A stretch of DNA of 64,000 nucleotides from Aquimarina acroporae (lineage in GTDB: Bacteria; Bacteroidota; Bacteroidia; Flavobacteriales; Flavobacteriaceae), in NCBI RefSeq assembly GCF_023195925.1, contig NZ_JALPRE010000016.1, forward strand, positions 62,001-126,000. Reading direction: 5' to 3'. Positions 1-9,267 of the stretch are shown in pieces; within the stretch, counting starts at the first letter, position 1; each line of letters starts with the position of its first letter. The notes under the pieces were generated by a model that made no database searches, had not been told where the DNA came from, and saw nothing but the letters and a program-made list of their open reading frames with translations. The translations under genes and the position numbers were made by a program.

Positions 1-311
1 TAATTATCAAATATCTTAATGGGTTTAGGTCTATCAATATTTGCAGCTCTTCCCTTTGCCGGCGTGTATGTTGAAGCAACAGGAACTGAAAAAATACTAT
101 ATCGAATATCCTGTTTCTTTTGTGTAATAGAATCGTTGAGAATTGGTGTAGATTTTACCTTAAACGCATCACTAATGGTAGGAGTATATGCTTTAACGAT
201 AACTACTCGTTCTGTTTCTAGAGTTTCATCTTCTTTTTCTTGCGCCAAAGTTCCCCAACTTATTACGCTTACACAGATAAAAGTAAATACGTTCTTAAAA
301 TACTTCATCAT
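1..311 (-). CDS. TonB-dependent-receptor-like outer-membrane protein, N-terminus only (cut by window edge)
   Basis: Reading the minus strand from ATG at 311 (a second in-frame ATG follows at 308) gives an open frame to the window edge, 103 codons. It begins with a signal peptide of about 23 residues ending GTLAQ, then an acidic stretch and the segment VVIVKAYTPTISDAF. That opening resembles the TonB-receptor-like proteins that Flavobacteria encode next to large TPR proteins; this is from memory of such neighbourhoods, not a search. The gene lies 28 bp after the TPR gene stop on the same strand, so the two are probably cotranscribed. The barrel is outside the window, so the family call is tentative. 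The plus-strand ORF over the same bases is its shadow. Confidence 0.55.
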   Translation of the reverse strand, partial: MMKYFKNVFTFICVSVISWGTLAQEKEDETLETERVVIVKAYTPTISDAFKVKSTPILNDSITQKKQDIRYSIFSVPVASTYTPAKGRAANIDRPKPIKIFDN

Positions 312-339
312 AAAATACAAATCGTTTTAAAACTGATTA

Positions 340-3300
340 TTACTGTTCGGTTGTTTGGATGGATGAATTAGTTTTTGCCTCTTCGGCTTTGATTTTTCTT
401 AGTTCAACAGTGGCTTCATCGACTACATCAGGATAATCAGCAAAATTCTTAATAACGCTCTCCAAAATATAGGTTGCCTGATACGCATCTTTAAGTCCGT
501 AGAAATTTTTAGCCATTAACACTAAGCCTTTGGAACCATATAAACGATATCCAGGATAATCCTTGGCTAATTTTTGAATGGTAATGTTTGACTCTTTAAA
601 ATTATTATCCAGATTCTTGAAGTACGCATCATAATATAATGCTTCTGCTGCCAACTCCCCTGTAGCTATTTTTTGAACCTCTGCATATGCTTCTTTTGCC
701 CGAATCAAATTATTAGTTTGTAAAGCTGCACGGGCAGTAAATATTTTAGCATCGCTTTTTACATCATTTTGAATTTTAGGATTAGCCAAAACTTTATCTG
801 CATATGTTATGGTTTCTTGATAATTCAATAACTGGTAATGCGATTTCATTAAGTTTGATTGCGCAAAAATGATATTTTGAGGATAATCGGCATCAATTTC
901 AAGTCTTTGCAGTATTGGAATTGCTTTTTCATAGCTGCGATTCTCAAGGTGTATTTGAGATAGTCTTGCCAAAGCTTGTTCTGTAAATTCATTACGATCA
1001 CTTTGTAACACAAACTCATAATGCGGAATACTTTGATCTTTATCACCTCTTTTAAAATATAATTGTGCCAGTTGAAAATGACTTTTTAAAGCATGTAAAC
1101 CATTTGGAAATTCGTTAAGGTATTTTTCAAAACCATTAATGGCTCCGGTTTCGTTGTTATCAAGAAACTGTTTTTCGGCAGCTTCAAAAGAGGTATTATC
1201 GAGATCTGCATCACTTACATCAACAAAACTTAAACCTTTTACCCATGATGCGTATTCGTCTGTTCTTCCCAAATCGACATAGATTAATCGTGCTGTATTT
1301 ACTGCTTGTATCGCTTCATCTGTTCCTGGATAGTCGGCAGCTACACGTTTAAACTTAGATAATGCTCTATTACTTTGATCACCATTGTAAAAAACTAAAC
1401 CTTGTTTCAATAAAGCTTTAGGCACATATGAGCTTCTAGACATATCTCGTATTAAACGATCATAAGCTTCAATCCCTCTATCAATTTTGTTTTCAGAAAT
1501 ATATACATCTCCCAAAGCAAACATAGCATCGTCACGGTATGTAGATCTAGTGTATTTTTTTAAAAACATTTCTAAATCTCTAATCTTCTGATCGTTCTTA
1601 TTAACAAAACCGTAGCTTATAGCCTTTTGATAGTGTGCATAATCTGCATCGGGACCATTTTTTTTAATCGCCTTATTGTAAGCTTCCATGGCTGGCCAAT
1701 ATTTACTGGATATAAAATGGCTATCTCCCAGTCTTAAATAGGTATCTATTTCTCTAGCCTCATCTAGATCAGCTTCCTTAGAAAACGCTTCAAAATACTT
1801 TGCCGCTTGGGTATATTGTTTCAGTTTAAAATAGGTATACCCAAGATTGTAAGACAGTTGCTTATATTCTGTAGAAGTAGAAGCACCTGCACTTCCTTGA
1901 AAGTCTTTAAATCCTATAAGAGCTTGATCAAAATCGTTTAATAAATAATGCGCTTCGGCTTGCCAATATATGGCTCGAGAAGTAAAGATAGGATCAACCC
2001 GATATTTCAACGATTTATCAAAAAATTCAATAGCTTCGTTAAGGTTATTCTCGTTGTATAGTTCTATAGCTCTATAAAAAGCTACTTTTTGATATACTCC
2101 TTTATCGGCAAAATTTCGACTCTCCTCAAGAAGATCCATAGCTTCTCGATAGTTTTTTGAAGTGATATAAGAACTTATGAGTAACTCTTTGATCTCTTCT
2201 TTATATTCTGTGTTGGGATACTCATCTAAAAATCGCAGTAATACTCCAGGAGTACTTTCATAGGAGTTTCCTACATCATAACTAAGCTTACCATAATTGT
2301 AAAGGGCATCTTCATTAATTTTAGCATCAAAATTCATTTCTGAAGCATTTTTAAATGCATTTAACGCCTGCTGCTTTTGTCCGGTATTTAAATATGATTC
2401 TGCTAAATGATAATATGCATTTTGAGCGGTTGCATTTCGACCATCTACAATTTTATTGAACTCGGAAATTGCATTTTCATAATCCTCATTTTTGTAATAG
2501 GCATATCCTAGATAGTAATAATCAGTATTATTCCATTTTCCTTTTCTACCCCGATATGCCTTTAAATATGAAATCGCTTTTTCATATTCTTGTAAATTAA
2601 AATAGCTCTCCCCAATGATTTTATTTAATTCTGATTTCTCTGAGGGTTTAGATTTTGGTAGTTGTGATAATCCTTCTTGTATCGCTTCTTCAAAATTACC
2701 CGATTTGAAATTCATATCACTCTGAAAGTAAGACAAATTTTTATTATACTCATCTAAGTCTTTAACCTCATCAAAAAGTTTATCGGCTTCCTGATAATTA
2801 TCTCCTTCATATGCAATAAAACCTAAATAATATTTTGCCTTAGCACCATACTCTTGAGAATCCTGAACTTTTTTCAGGTATTTTTTTGCTTCGTTGAATC
2901 GTTGAATTTTAAAGTAGGCATATCCATAATTAAAATTGAATTTTTCCTGTTCCTTACGGCTTAAATTAGACGTATCTACCTTGTCATACCATTTTCTGGC
3001 ATAGGCATATTTTCCATTGTCAAAATAATAGGTAGCAGCATCGAGATAAGCAGAATTTCGCTTAATACTAGTGGGGTATTTCTCAACGAAATCTTCCAGA
3101 AGTTGATCGGCTCCTTTTTGGTTTAACCAAACAGCGCAATTGGCAATATAGTAGGTACAATCGGCATCAATTTTTTCGTCATCTACTTGATCTCTAACTT
3201 TATCAAATAAATTTTGCGCTGCCAAAAACTGATTATTATTATATAACTCCAGTGCTTGGTTATACAGTACCAATTCATTTGTATAAATTGCGGATTGCTG

Positions 3301-3360
3301 TGCAGAAAGGCTTGCATAAAGGCCAATCACAAAAAGCATCGAGGTGATGTATTTGTTCAT
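340..3360 (-). CDS. Secreted tetratricopeptide-repeat protein (1006 aa)
   Basis: Signal peptide of about 20 residues (MNKYITSMLFVIGLYASLSAQ) followed almost entirely by TPR-type helical pairs, recognisable by repeated units such as AYFKIQRFNEAKKYLKKV, YYLGYAYYKNEDYENAISEF and LGYTYFKLKQYTQAAKYFEAF with the Trp/Leu/Gly/Tyr/Ala/Tyr pattern of TPRs. I count well over fifteen units. The protein should be periplasmic and act as a protein-protein scaffold; no catalytic domain is visible. The partial TonB-receptor-like gene follows 28 bp downstream, which suggests a shared envelope function. A possible promoter, TACCTTTTG on the minus strand at 3379-3387, has one extra base compared with TAnnTTTG. 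Confidence 0.85.
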   Translation of the reverse strand: MNKYITSMLFVIGLYASLSAQQSAIYTNELVLYNQALELYNNNQFLAAQNLFDKVRDQVDDEKIDADCTYYIANCAVWLNQKGADQLLEDFVEKYPTSIKRNSAYLDAATYYFDNGKYAYARKWYDKVDTSNLSRKEQEKFNFNYGYAYFKIQRFNEAKKYLKKVQDSQEYGAKAKYYLGFIAYEGDNYQEADKLFDEVKDLDEYNKNLSYFQSDMNFKSGNFEEAIQEGLSQLPKSKPSEKSELNKIIGESYFNLQEYEKAISYLKAYRGRKGKWNNTDYYYLGYAYYKNEDYENAISEFNKIVDGRNATAQNAYYHLAESYLNTGQKQQALNAFKNASEMNFDAKINEDALYNYGKLSYDVGNSYESTPGVLLRFLDEYPNTEYKEEIKELLISSYITSKNYREAMDLLEESRNFADKGVYQKVAFYRAIELYNENNLNEAIEFFDKSLKYRVDPIFTSRAIYWQAEAHYLLNDFDQALIGFKDFQGSAGASTSTEYKQLSYNLGYTYFKLKQYTQAAKYFEAFSKEADLDEAREIDTYLRLGDSHFISSKYWPAMEAYNKAIKKNGPDADYAHYQKAISYGFVNKNDQKIRDLEMFLKKYTRSTYRDDAMFALGDVYISENKIDRGIEAYDRLIRDMSRSSYVPKALLKQGLVFYNGDQSNRALSKFKRVAADYPGTDEAIQAVNTARLIYVDLGRTDEYASWVKGLSFVDVSDADLDNTSFEAAEKQFLDNNETGAINGFEKYLNEFPNGLHALKSHFQLAQLYFKRGDKDQSIPHYEFVLQSDRNEFTEQALARLSQIHLENRSYEKAIPILQRLEIDADYPQNIIFAQSNLMKSHYQLLNYQETITYADKVLANPKIQNDVKSDAKIFTARAALQTNNLIRAKEAYAEVQKIATGELAAEALYYDAYFKNLDNNFKESNITIQKLAKDYPGYRLYGSKGLVLMAKNFYGLKDAYQATYILESVIKNFADYPDVVDEATVELRKIKAEEAKTNSSIQTTEQ

Positions 3361-3658
3361 CTAACTAAGTATTACAATCAAAAGGTAAATATCGTTTCCC
3401 GCGAATAAATTTTGTGTTAAAGATAGCCTAATCTTCATACTAATAACGAAAGATTTTGAAGATAATTACACTTAAACATATAATTGTTTAAGACCAATAT
3501 GAAAAAGAAACTCAAAGTGAATACAAAAGGGGTAACAAAATATTTATTCTTATTCACTGTTATTGAATAAGAATCCTCAAAAACAATCTGCCAACCTAAT
3601 TTTTTATGCGAAAACTTTTTACTTTTACCAATATTATTAATCTTCAGAATCATAAACT

Positions 3659-4342
3659 ATGTCTAATACGGTATTAAACCTCAAAAACGCTTCTATCTAC
3701 CAGAGAGAAAGTCTCATTTTATCTGATGTTAATGTAGAAGTAAATAAAGGAGATTTTGTTTACCTAATCGGAAAAACGGGTACTGGGAAGAGTAGTTTTA
3801 TGAAGACTTTATATGGAGATCTTCCATTGTTAGAAGGTGAAGGAAGTATTGTAGATTTTGACCTACCAAGTTTGCAAGAAAATCAAATTCCATTCTTACG
3901 AAGAAAACTGGGTATCGTTTTTCAGGATTTTAAACTGCTAAACGACAGAACTGTAAAAGATAACCTCTTGTTTGTATTAAAAGCCACCGGTTGGACTGAT
4001 GAAAAAGGGATGGATTCTAAGATTGACGATGTTCTGGACAAAGTGGGTATGAAAACTAAAGATTTTAAGTTTCCCTATCAATTATCTGGAGGGGAACAAC
4101 AACGTGTGGCTATTGCCCGGGCCTTACTTAATGACCCTGAATTGATATTAGCCGATGAGCCTACCGGTAATCTTGATCCACAAACTTCTGTAGAAGTTAT
4201 GGAAGTACTTCAGGACATTAACAAAAATGGAAATACCATCCTCATGGCGACTCATGATTATGCTTTACTGCTAAAATACCCTTCTAAAACGTTAAAATGT
4301 GATGGAAACAAAGTTTTTGAAGTAGTACAAAGAAAGGGATAA
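3659..4342 (+). CDS. ftsE: Cell division ATP-binding protein FtsE (ABC transporter ATPase)
   Basis: 227 aa, normal length for FtsE. All ABC ATPase motifs are present: Walker A GKTGTGKS at 38-45, Q-loop Gln89, signature LSGGEQQR at 142-149, Walker B LILADEP at 162-168 with catalytic Glu167, H-loop His199. FtsE pairs with the membrane protein FtsX to activate septal peptidoglycan hydrolases. No ftsX is adjacent, which is common in Flavobacteria but leaves a small chance that this is another LolD/MacB-type ATPase. A -7-like box TACTTTTA lies at 3620-3627, about 31 nt before the start. Confidence 0.85.
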   Translation: MSNTVLNLKNASIYQRESLILSDVNVEVNKGDFVYLIGKTGTGKSSFMKTLYGDLPLLEGEGSIVDFDLPSLQENQIPFLRRKLGIVFQDFKLLNDRTVKDNLLFVLKATGWTDEKGMDSKIDDVLDKVGMKTKDFKFPYQLSGGEQQRVAIARALLNDPELILADEPTGNLDPQTSVEVMEVLQDINKNGNTILMATHDYALLLKYPSKTLKCDGNKVFEVVQRKG

Positions 4343-4474
4343 CAACCCTACACTACGCCTTTCTTGCTTTCAAAAAATAGTAAAACCGTCGAAAATTGCG
4401 TATTTGGTCGAAAAAAAATTACTTTTTACCGATTATTTGTTGTTTTTTACAAGTTACACATGGATGTATATTCT

Positions 4475-4482
4475 TACATTTG
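4475..4482 (+). promoter_or_regulatory. Bacteroidota -7 box, TACATTTG
   Basis: Exact match to TAnnTTTG. It lies 25 nt upstream of a 12-codon ORF and about 130 nt upstream of a strong terminator, so it could drive a short transcript of roughly 155 nt. I see no convincing -33 TTG at 17-23 nt spacing. Confidence 0.45.
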
Positions 4483-4487
4483 TAATG

Positions 4488-4643
4488 TAGAATTGAAGGA
4501 ATCATTTATGGCAATTCGCCCCAAAATACCGAAAGCCCCCAAATGAATTACCCGAATACATTGGATTAGCCCCCAAAATCATACCCCAATTTACCCCAAA
4601 ATATCGATAAAAAATCCTGAGCTTCCCCCAGCTTAGGATTTTT
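4488..4643 (+). ncRNA. Putative small transcript with CCCCAAAA boxes and a 12-codon ORF
   Basis: Between the -7 box at 4475 and the terminator at 4611-4643 there is no gene of normal size. The stretch holds an ATG at 4508 preceded by GAAGGA, encoding MAIRPKIPKAPK and stopping at 4546, and at least five boxes of the form CCCC(C)AAAAT (near 4519, 4535, 4570, 4584, 4593). It could be a small RNA whose C-rich single-stranded boxes pair with G-rich sites, or a leader with an Arg/Pro/Lys-rich attenuator peptide. Transcript ends are inferred from the promoter and terminator only. Confidence 0.35.
4611..4643 (+). terminator. Rho-independent terminator
   Basis: Stem AAATCCTGAGCT / AGCTTAGGATTT (one G-U pair) around a loop containing CCCCC, followed by a T-rich run. 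It closes the short C-rich transcript, or possibly the ftsE transcript. Confidence 0.75.
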
Positions 4644-4854
4644 ACATTTTATATCATTCTTAATAGCTATTCTTTAGAATTTTATAATCAAAAAATACTT
4701 AAAGGATAAATCAATAATTTCCAGGTCAAAGTCTTAAAGTTTTTATAAATCTTTCTGTTTTATGGAACTTGGTCTAGTTAGTGTAGTCTTTATGTAAAGA
4801 AGAAGTATTTCTTCGAAAAGGTTGAAAAAGGGATTAATTTAAAAAAGTATGGTT

Positions 4855-4953
4855 ATGAAATTATTTTATGGAATCATGATCGTAGATCTAAAAGCTCTCA
4901 AAGGCTTTTTAAGACAGTTACCGGGGGCTAGTAGATATGCGATGAGAAGATAA
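4855..4953 (+). CDS. 32-aa LPGAS peptide, copy E
   Basis: A 33-codon ORF starting MKLFYGIMIVDLKALK (residues 1-16) and ending LPGASRYAMRR (22-32). An upstream in-frame ATG at 4849 would add two residues, but the other family members support 4855. Identical in length and alignable without gaps to four peptides encoded 28-29 kb away (32622-33931): Met1, Phe4, a basic residue at 13, Phe18, Leu22, Pro23, Ala25 and Ala29 are invariant, and it differs from copy B mostly by conservative changes in residues 1-23. It is a cationic, probably amphipathic helix with a Pro-Gly break before the C-terminal motif. No signal peptide or known domain. A perfect 15-bp terminator follows 27 bp after the stop. Function unknown. 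Confidence 0.78.
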   Translation: MKLFYGIMIVDLKALKGFLRQLPGASRYAMRR

Positions 4954-4980
4954 GCATTTTATTATGTTTGTGTGAGATGA

Positions 4981-5013
4981 AAAACCCCTAAGCTACTTAG
5001 CTTAGGGGTTTTT
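4981..5013. terminator. Bidirectional terminator between LPGAS peptide E and typA
   Basis: Perfect 15-bp stem AAAACCCCTAAGCTA / TAGCTTAGGGGTTTT with a 2-base loop, with T runs on both strands. It serves the peptide gene (plus) and typA (minus, stop at 5034). Confidence 0.9.
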
Positions 5014-5033
5014 GTATATAAAAAGGTTTATAT

Positions 5034-6833
5034 CTACACTATTTTATTTCGTTTTCGCTCTACTTCGGTCAAGAAAATCTTTCTTAATCTCAAATGGTTT
5101 GGAGTAACCTCTACCAATTCGTCTTTTTGAATATATTCTAAGGCTTCTTCTAGTGAAAACTTAATCGCAGGTACAATTTTCGCTTTATCATCTGCTCCTG
5201 CAGAACGCACATTCGAAAGTTTTTTGGTTTTGGTAACATTTACGGTCATATCATCTCCACGAGAGTTTTCTCCTATTACCTGTCCTTCATAAATATCTTC
5301 TCCCGGATCGATAAAGAACTTTCCTCTTTCCTGAAGTTTATCTATAGAATACGGAATAGCAGTTCCTTTTTCCATAGAAACCAAAGAACCATTAATTCGT
5401 CCTGGGATATCTCCTTTTAACGGCTGATACTCTTTAAAGCGGTGTGCCATGATGGCTTCTCCCGCAGTTGCTGTTAAAAGCTGGTTTCTTAACCCTATAA
5501 TTCCTCTTGACGGAATTAAGAATTCACAAACCATTCGCTCGCCTTTAGCTTCCATACTTAACATTTCCCCTTTACGAAGTGATACCATTTCTACAGCTTT
5601 TCCAGATACATGTTCTGGTAAATCAATAGTTAACTCCTCGACTGGTTCACATTTAACGCCGTCTATTTCTTTAATAATAACCTGAGGTTGTCCAATTTGC
5701 AATTCGTACCCTTCTCTTCTCATAGTTTCAATAAGAACAGACAAATGCAGTACCCCTCTTCCAAAAACCATAAATTTATCTGCACTATCGGTTTCTTGAA
5801 CTCTAAGTGCAAGGTTCTTTTCAAGTTCTTTTTCCAATCTTTCTTTAATATGGCGTGATGTTACAAACTTTCCATCTTTACCAAAGAAAGGCGAATCATT
5901 GATGGTAAACAACATACTCATCGTTGGCTCATCGATAGCTATGGTTTTTAATCCTTCAGGGTTTTCGATATCGGCTACAGTATCCCCAATTTCAAACCCT
6001 TCTAAACCTACCAATGCACATATGTCACCAGCTTCTACTTTTTCAACTTTACGCCTTCCAAGTCCTTCGAAGGTATGAAGCTCCTTTATTTTTGATTTTA
6101 TAATACTACCATCTCGTTTTACCAATGAAACTTGCATTCCTTCGGTTAACGTTCCTCTTTGTAAACGACCAATCGCAATACGTCCTGTGAAAGAAGAGAA
6201 ATCTAATGAGGTAATTAGCATCTGTGGTGTACCTTCTTCAATCTTAGGTGAAGGAATATGCTCGATCACCATATCTAATAAAGGTTCAATATTATCGGTT
6301 TCCTTTTGCCAGTCTTCACTCATCCAATTGTTCTTAGCAGAACCATAAACCGTAGGAAAATCTAACTGCCACTCCTCTGCTCCTAGTTCAAACATAAGGT
6401 CGAATACTTTTTCATGAACTTCATCTGGGGTGCAGTTTTCTTTATCAACCTTATTTACAACAACACAAGGTTTTAGTCCTAAATCTATTGCTTTCTGAAG
6501 TACAAATCGAGTTTGTGGCATTGGCCCTTCAAATGCATCTACCAAAAGTAATACTCCATCTGCCATGTTTAAAACACGCTCCACTTCTCCTCCAAAATCG
6601 GCGTGACCAGGAGTATCAATAATATTAATTTTAGTTCCTTTATAGGTTACCGAAACATTTTTTGAAGTAATGGTAATACCTCTTTCACGTTCCAGATCAT
6701 TGTTATCTAAAATTAAATCTCCAGTATTTTCATTCTCACGAAATAATTGACAATGGTACATAATCTTATCTACCAGCGTAGTTTTACCATGATCTACGTG
6801 AGCAATTATTGCAATATTTTTTATAGCTGTCAT
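5034..6833 (-). CDS. typA: Translational GTPase TypA/BipA
   Basis: Ribosome-associated translation-factor GTPase of the EF-G/LepA family, involved in 50S assembly and stress adaptation. From ATG at 6833 the product is 599 aa, the usual TypA length. That start places the G1 loop AHVDHGKTT at residues 11-19 and is preceded by GAGG; the longer frame to 6914 adds 27 residues without family features. G3 [14 protein letters not shown] and G4 NKVDKEN are present, followed by EF-G-like domains and the TypA-specific C-terminal region. A -7 box lies 22 nt upstream. Confidence 0.95.
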   Translation of the reverse strand: MTAIKNIAIIAHVDHGKTTLVDKIMYHCQLFRENENTGDLILDNNDLERERGITITSKNVSVTYKGTKINIIDTPGHADFGGEVERVLNMADGVLLLVDAFEGPMPQTRFVLQKAIDLGLKPCVVVNKVDKENCTPDEVHEKVFDLMFELGAEEWQLDFPTVYGSAKNNWMSEDWQKETDNIEPLLDMVIEHIPSPKIEEGTPQMLITSLDFSSFTGRIAIGRLQRGTLTEGMQVSLVKRDGSIIKSKIKELHTFEGLGRRKVEKVEAGDICALVGLEGFEIGDTVADIENPEGLKTIAIDEPTMSMLFTINDSPFFGKDGKFVTSRHIKERLEKELEKNLALRVQETDSADKFMVFGRGVLHLSVLIETMRREGYELQIGQPQVIIKEIDGVKCEPVEELTIDLPEHVSGKAVEMVSLRKGEMLSMEAKGERMVCEFLIPSRGIIGLRNQLLTATAGEAIMAHRFKEYQPLKGDIPGRINGSLVSMEKGTAIPYSIDKLQERGKFFIDPGEDIYEGQVIGENSRGDDMTVNVTKTKKLSNVRSAGADDKAKIVPAIKFSLEEALEYIQKDELVEVTPNHLRLRKIFLTEVERKRNKIV

Positions 6834-6855
6834 AAACGCCTCATTTTTAAGGGTG

Positions 6856-6863
6856 CAAAGGTA
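6856..6863 (-). promoter_or_regulatory. typA -7 box, TACCTTTG
   Basis: Exact TAnnTTTG on the minus strand, 22 nt before the chosen typA start. No TTG is seen at the usual -33 spacing. Its position also argues against the longer typA frame, whose start at 6914 would lie upstream of the promoter. Confidence 0.55.
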
Positions 6864-7021
6864 CGAGTTATTTTGACAGGTTGTATATGAAAATGTAATT
6901 AATAAAATAACCATAATACAACATCATATTTAGATAATCTTACACCCTCATCATTTTTCTAATATTTTCTCTCCATTTTTACTTTTACGATGTATTGTTT
7001 TACTCCAAAAATGAAAAGGTT

Positions 7022-7029
7022 TATCTTTG
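7022..7029 (+). promoter_or_regulatory. kdsA -7 box, TATCTTTG
   Basis: Exact TAnnTTTG, 19 nt before the kdsA ATG. A TTG at 6995-6997 lies 24 nt upstream, slightly longer than the usual 17-23 nt spacing. Confidence 0.55.
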
Positions 7030-7048
7030 CTTTCTTTAAACAAAACAT

Positions 7049-7873
7049 ATGGATCTTTCTAATATTAAAAACATAAAAAATCTTGATGCCAATAACTTTT
7101 TTCTTCTGGCAGGCCCTTGTGCTATAGAAGGTGAAGAAATGGCTTTACGAATTGCTGAAAAAGTAGTTGAAATTACTTCAAAGTTGAAAATACCTTATGT
7201 TTTTAAGGGCTCGTTTAAAAAGGCAAATAGAAGTCGTATCGACAGTTTCACTGGAATAGGAAATGAAAAAGCGCTTAAGATTCTTAAAAAAGTAGGTGAA
7301 ACTTTCGAAATTCCTACCGTAACAGATATTCATGAGAATGAAGACGCGGCTATGGCTGCTGAGTATGTAGATATATTGCAAATTCCTGCCTTTTTGGTTC
7401 GTCAAACAGATCTTGTTGTTGCTGCAGCCAAAACTGGTAAAACTGTAAACCTTAAAAAAGGACAATTTATGAGCCCTGAAGCCATGCAACATGCGGTTAA
7501 AAAAGTTACAGATAGTGGTAATGACAATGCCATGATTACTGATCGTGGTACCATGTTTGGGTATCAGGATATGATTGTAGACTTCAGAGGAATTCCGACA
7601 ATGAAACAATACGGCACCACAGTATTAGATGTCACTCATTCGTTACAACAACCTAACCAATCTAGTGGTGTTACTGGAGGCCGCCCGGACATGATAGAAA
7701 CCATTGCCCGTGCAGGGATCGTTACTGGTGTTGATGGTCTTTTTATGGAAACTCATTTTGACCCTGCAAACGCAAAGAGTGATGGAGCCAATATGCTACA
7801 CTTAGATCATTTGGAAAAACTACTGAGTAATTTGGTAAAAATAAGACAAGTTGTGAATCAAATTCACTCCTAA
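7049..7873 (+). CDS. kdsA: 3-deoxy-8-phosphooctulonate synthase (KDO8P synthase), metal-dependent type
   Basis: Condenses phosphoenolpyruvate with arabinose-5-phosphate in the cytoplasm to make KDO8P for the LPS core. 274 aa, normal length. The N-terminal AGPCAIE (21-27) has Cys24 where the Aquifex-type enzyme has its metal ligand and the E. coli type has Asn; His197 (DVTHS), Glu234 (FMETH) and Asp245 fit the other three metal ligands. Substrate-binding KGSFKKANRSR is at 53-63. It is therefore read as a class II metal-dependent KdsA. Single gene with its own promoter and terminator. Confidence 0.95.
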   Translation: MDLSNIKNIKNLDANNFFLLAGPCAIEGEEMALRIAEKVVEITSKLKIPYVFKGSFKKANRSRIDSFTGIGNEKALKILKKVGETFEIPTVTDIHENEDAAMAAEYVDILQIPAFLVRQTDLVVAAAKTGKTVNLKKGQFMSPEAMQHAVKKVTDSGNDNAMITDRGTMFGYQDMIVDFRGIPTMKQYGTTVLDVTHSLQQPNQSSGVTGGRPDMIETIARAGIVTGVDGLFMETHFDPANAKSDGANMLHLDHLEKLLSNLVKIRQVVNQIHS

Positions 7874-7949
7874 AAATCTCTAAAACTTAAGATTACGGAT
7901 GCATAACATCCCAGTAATCGAAGAAAACTACGTTATATCGAATTCTAAA

Positions 7950-7989
7950 GCAAATTTCAAAAACCTCGTCTTTTGAAATTTGCTTTTTT
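7950..7989 (+). terminator. kdsA terminator
   Basis: Stem GCAAATTTCAAAA / TTTTGAAATTTGC (13 bp, perfect) followed by TTTTTTA, 77 nt after the kdsA stop. Confidence 0.85.
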
Positions 7990-8082
7990 AGTAACTTACC
8001 TTGTATTCTACTCCCCTGATTGTGAAATTTTCGTTAGGATTATCACTAATACCTAATTAATAATAACTTAAACATCACGATT

Positions 8083-8769
8083 ATGAAAAAACTTATTGCC
8101 GAGTTTATTGGCACATTTTGGTTGGTACTAGGAGGATGCGGTAGTGCTGTATTAGCAGCTGCTTTCCCCGAATTAGGAATTGGCTTCGTTGGAGTATCTA
8201 TCGCTTTTGGTCTAACTGTACTTACCATGGCTTATGCCATAGGACATATTTCAGGTTGCCATTTGAATCCTGCGGTATCTATAGGTCTTCTCATAGGAGG
8301 ACGATTTGACAAAAAAGATCTCATACCCTATATTATTGCACAAGTTTTGGGAGCTATTGCCGGTGCAGGGGTTTTATATGTTATCGCTACCGGTAAAGCG
8401 GGCTTCGAAGTAGGAGGATTTGCCGCCAACGGATATGATGAACATTCTCCTGGAGGTTATACCATGCTATCTGCTTTGGTCACAGAGGTAGTTATGACTT
8501 TTATGTTTTTAATAATCATTTTGGGCGCTACTGATTCTAAAGCGAATTCCAAATTTGCAGGTATCGCTATTGGACTAGGTCTTACTCTTATTCACCTCAT
8601 AAGTATTCCTGTAACAAACACCTCCGTAAACCCTGCTAGAAGTACCGGTCAAGCAATCTTTGCTGGTGATTGGGCCTTAGGGCAATTATGGTTGTTTTGG
8701 GTTGCTCCAATAATAGGTGCAATTCTTGCAGGCATTGTCTACAAATTCTTGTCTCCTTCAAAAAATTAA
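8083..8769 (+). CDS. aqpZ: Aquaporin Z, water channel
   Basis: 228 aa, six membrane segments plus two half-helices with NPA motifs at 62-64 and 183-185. The selectivity filter residues inferred by spacing from E. coli AqpZ are Phe42, His171, Thr180 and Arg186, the narrow water-selective set rather than a glycerol facilitator set. The inner-membrane protein lets water equilibrate during osmotic change. No operon partner; a hairpin follows 7 bp after the stop. Confidence 0.93.
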   Translation: MKKLIAEFIGTFWLVLGGCGSAVLAAAFPELGIGFVGVSIAFGLTVLTMAYAIGHISGCHLNPAVSIGLLIGGRFDKKDLIPYIIAQVLGAIAGAGVLYVIATGKAGFEVGGFAANGYDEHSPGGYTMLSALVTEVVMTFMFLIIILGATDSKANSKFAGIAIGLGLTLIHLISIPVTNTSVNPARSTGQAIFAGDWALGQLWLFWVAPIIGAILAGIVYKFLSPSKN

Positions 8770-8776
8770 AATACAT

Positions 8777-8816
8777 AATTACGCTATAGAATCAACCGAT
8801 TGTATAGCGTAATTTT
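8777..8816. terminator. Terminator-like hairpin between convergent genes
   Basis: AATTACGCTATA / TATAGCGTAATT perfect 12-bp stem with a 14-base loop, followed by TT on the plus side. It sits between aqpZ (plus) and the DUF1801 gene (minus) and overlaps the last base of the latter's stop codon. Confidence 0.6.
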
Positions 8817-9172
8817 CAGTAAAACTTCTTGTGCTTTACCTCATATGCGTCTTTTAAAACATCTATTAAAATAGTGCTATCAATATCTTCAACACTGGTA
8901 TATCGTAATGATTTCATCACCTTGCGCCCAGCTGTAGTCATATGTTCCAGATGTTTAGTTAAGTGACCTGCATTCCAAAAACCTACATCTACATATCCTT
9001 TGGTGTGATTAAGATAACAAAACGGTCTACCTTCAATATAATAAAAGGGTATTTTGTATTTGTACATAAGCTCTACTGTGGGAACTGTGGTTTCTATAAG
9101 AACCTGAAGATGAAGTAAAATAGACTTAAAAGGTTCAGGCTGATCTAAAATATAGGCTTCGGCAGGGTTCAT
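8816..9172 (-). CDS. DUF1801 domain protein
   Basis: 118 aa. The pattern of an N-terminal helix pair, then a beta region with KYKIPFYYIEGRPFCYLNHTKGYVDVGFW and a C-terminal RKVMKSLRYTSVEDID segment, matches DUF1801/YdhG-type proteins (ferredoxin-like/SufE-like alpha-beta fold, cytoplasmic, function unknown). No signal peptide. Single gene, convergent with aqpZ and divergent from the membrane-protein gene at 9268. Confidence 0.75.
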   Translation of the reverse strand: MNPAEAYILDQPEPFKSILLHLQVLIETTVPTVELMYKYKIPFYYIEGRPFCYLNHTKGYVDVGFWNAGHLTKHLEHMTTAGRKVMKSLRYTSVEDIDSTILIDVLKDAYEVKHKKFY

Positions 9173-9240
9173 ACTTCAAAAATAAAACTTTCTAAATACC
9201 AAATACAAAAATTAATTTGTTCAATTCAAGAAATTGTTTT

Positions 9241-9259
9241 TACTTTGTTTTTCAAAGTA
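9241..9259. promoter_or_regulatory. Operator candidate 1 for the winged-helix regulator
   Basis: TACTTTGTTTTTCAAAGTA, an inverted repeat TACTTTG-N5-CAAAGTA, 8 nt before the ATG at 9268. It overlaps a promoter: TTG at 9217-9219, 20 nt, then TTACTTTG at 9240-9247. The same 19-bp element occurs at 10220-10238. Binding here would block the promoter. Confidence 0.65.
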
Positions 9260-9267
9260 CTTTTAAA

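Noticed and set aside
19..330. Plus-strand 103-codon ORF at the left edge
   Set aside because: It is the antisense shadow of the signal-peptide-bearing minus-strand gene 1-311, which abuts the TPR gene.
3435..3653. 72-codon minus-strand ORF between the TPR gene and ftsE
   Set aside because: Low-complexity Lys/Phe/Asn composition, no start signal, lies over the ftsE promoter region, no recognisable domain.
4364..4546. 60-codon plus-strand ORF after ftsE
   Set aside because: Needs a TTG start and crosses the -7 box at 4475. Only its last 12 codons, from ATG 4508, are plausible.
4519..4597. G-quadruplex on the minus strand from repeated GGGG tracts
   Set aside because: Loops between tracts are mostly 6-30 nt with two above 10 nt, too long for a canonical quadruplex.
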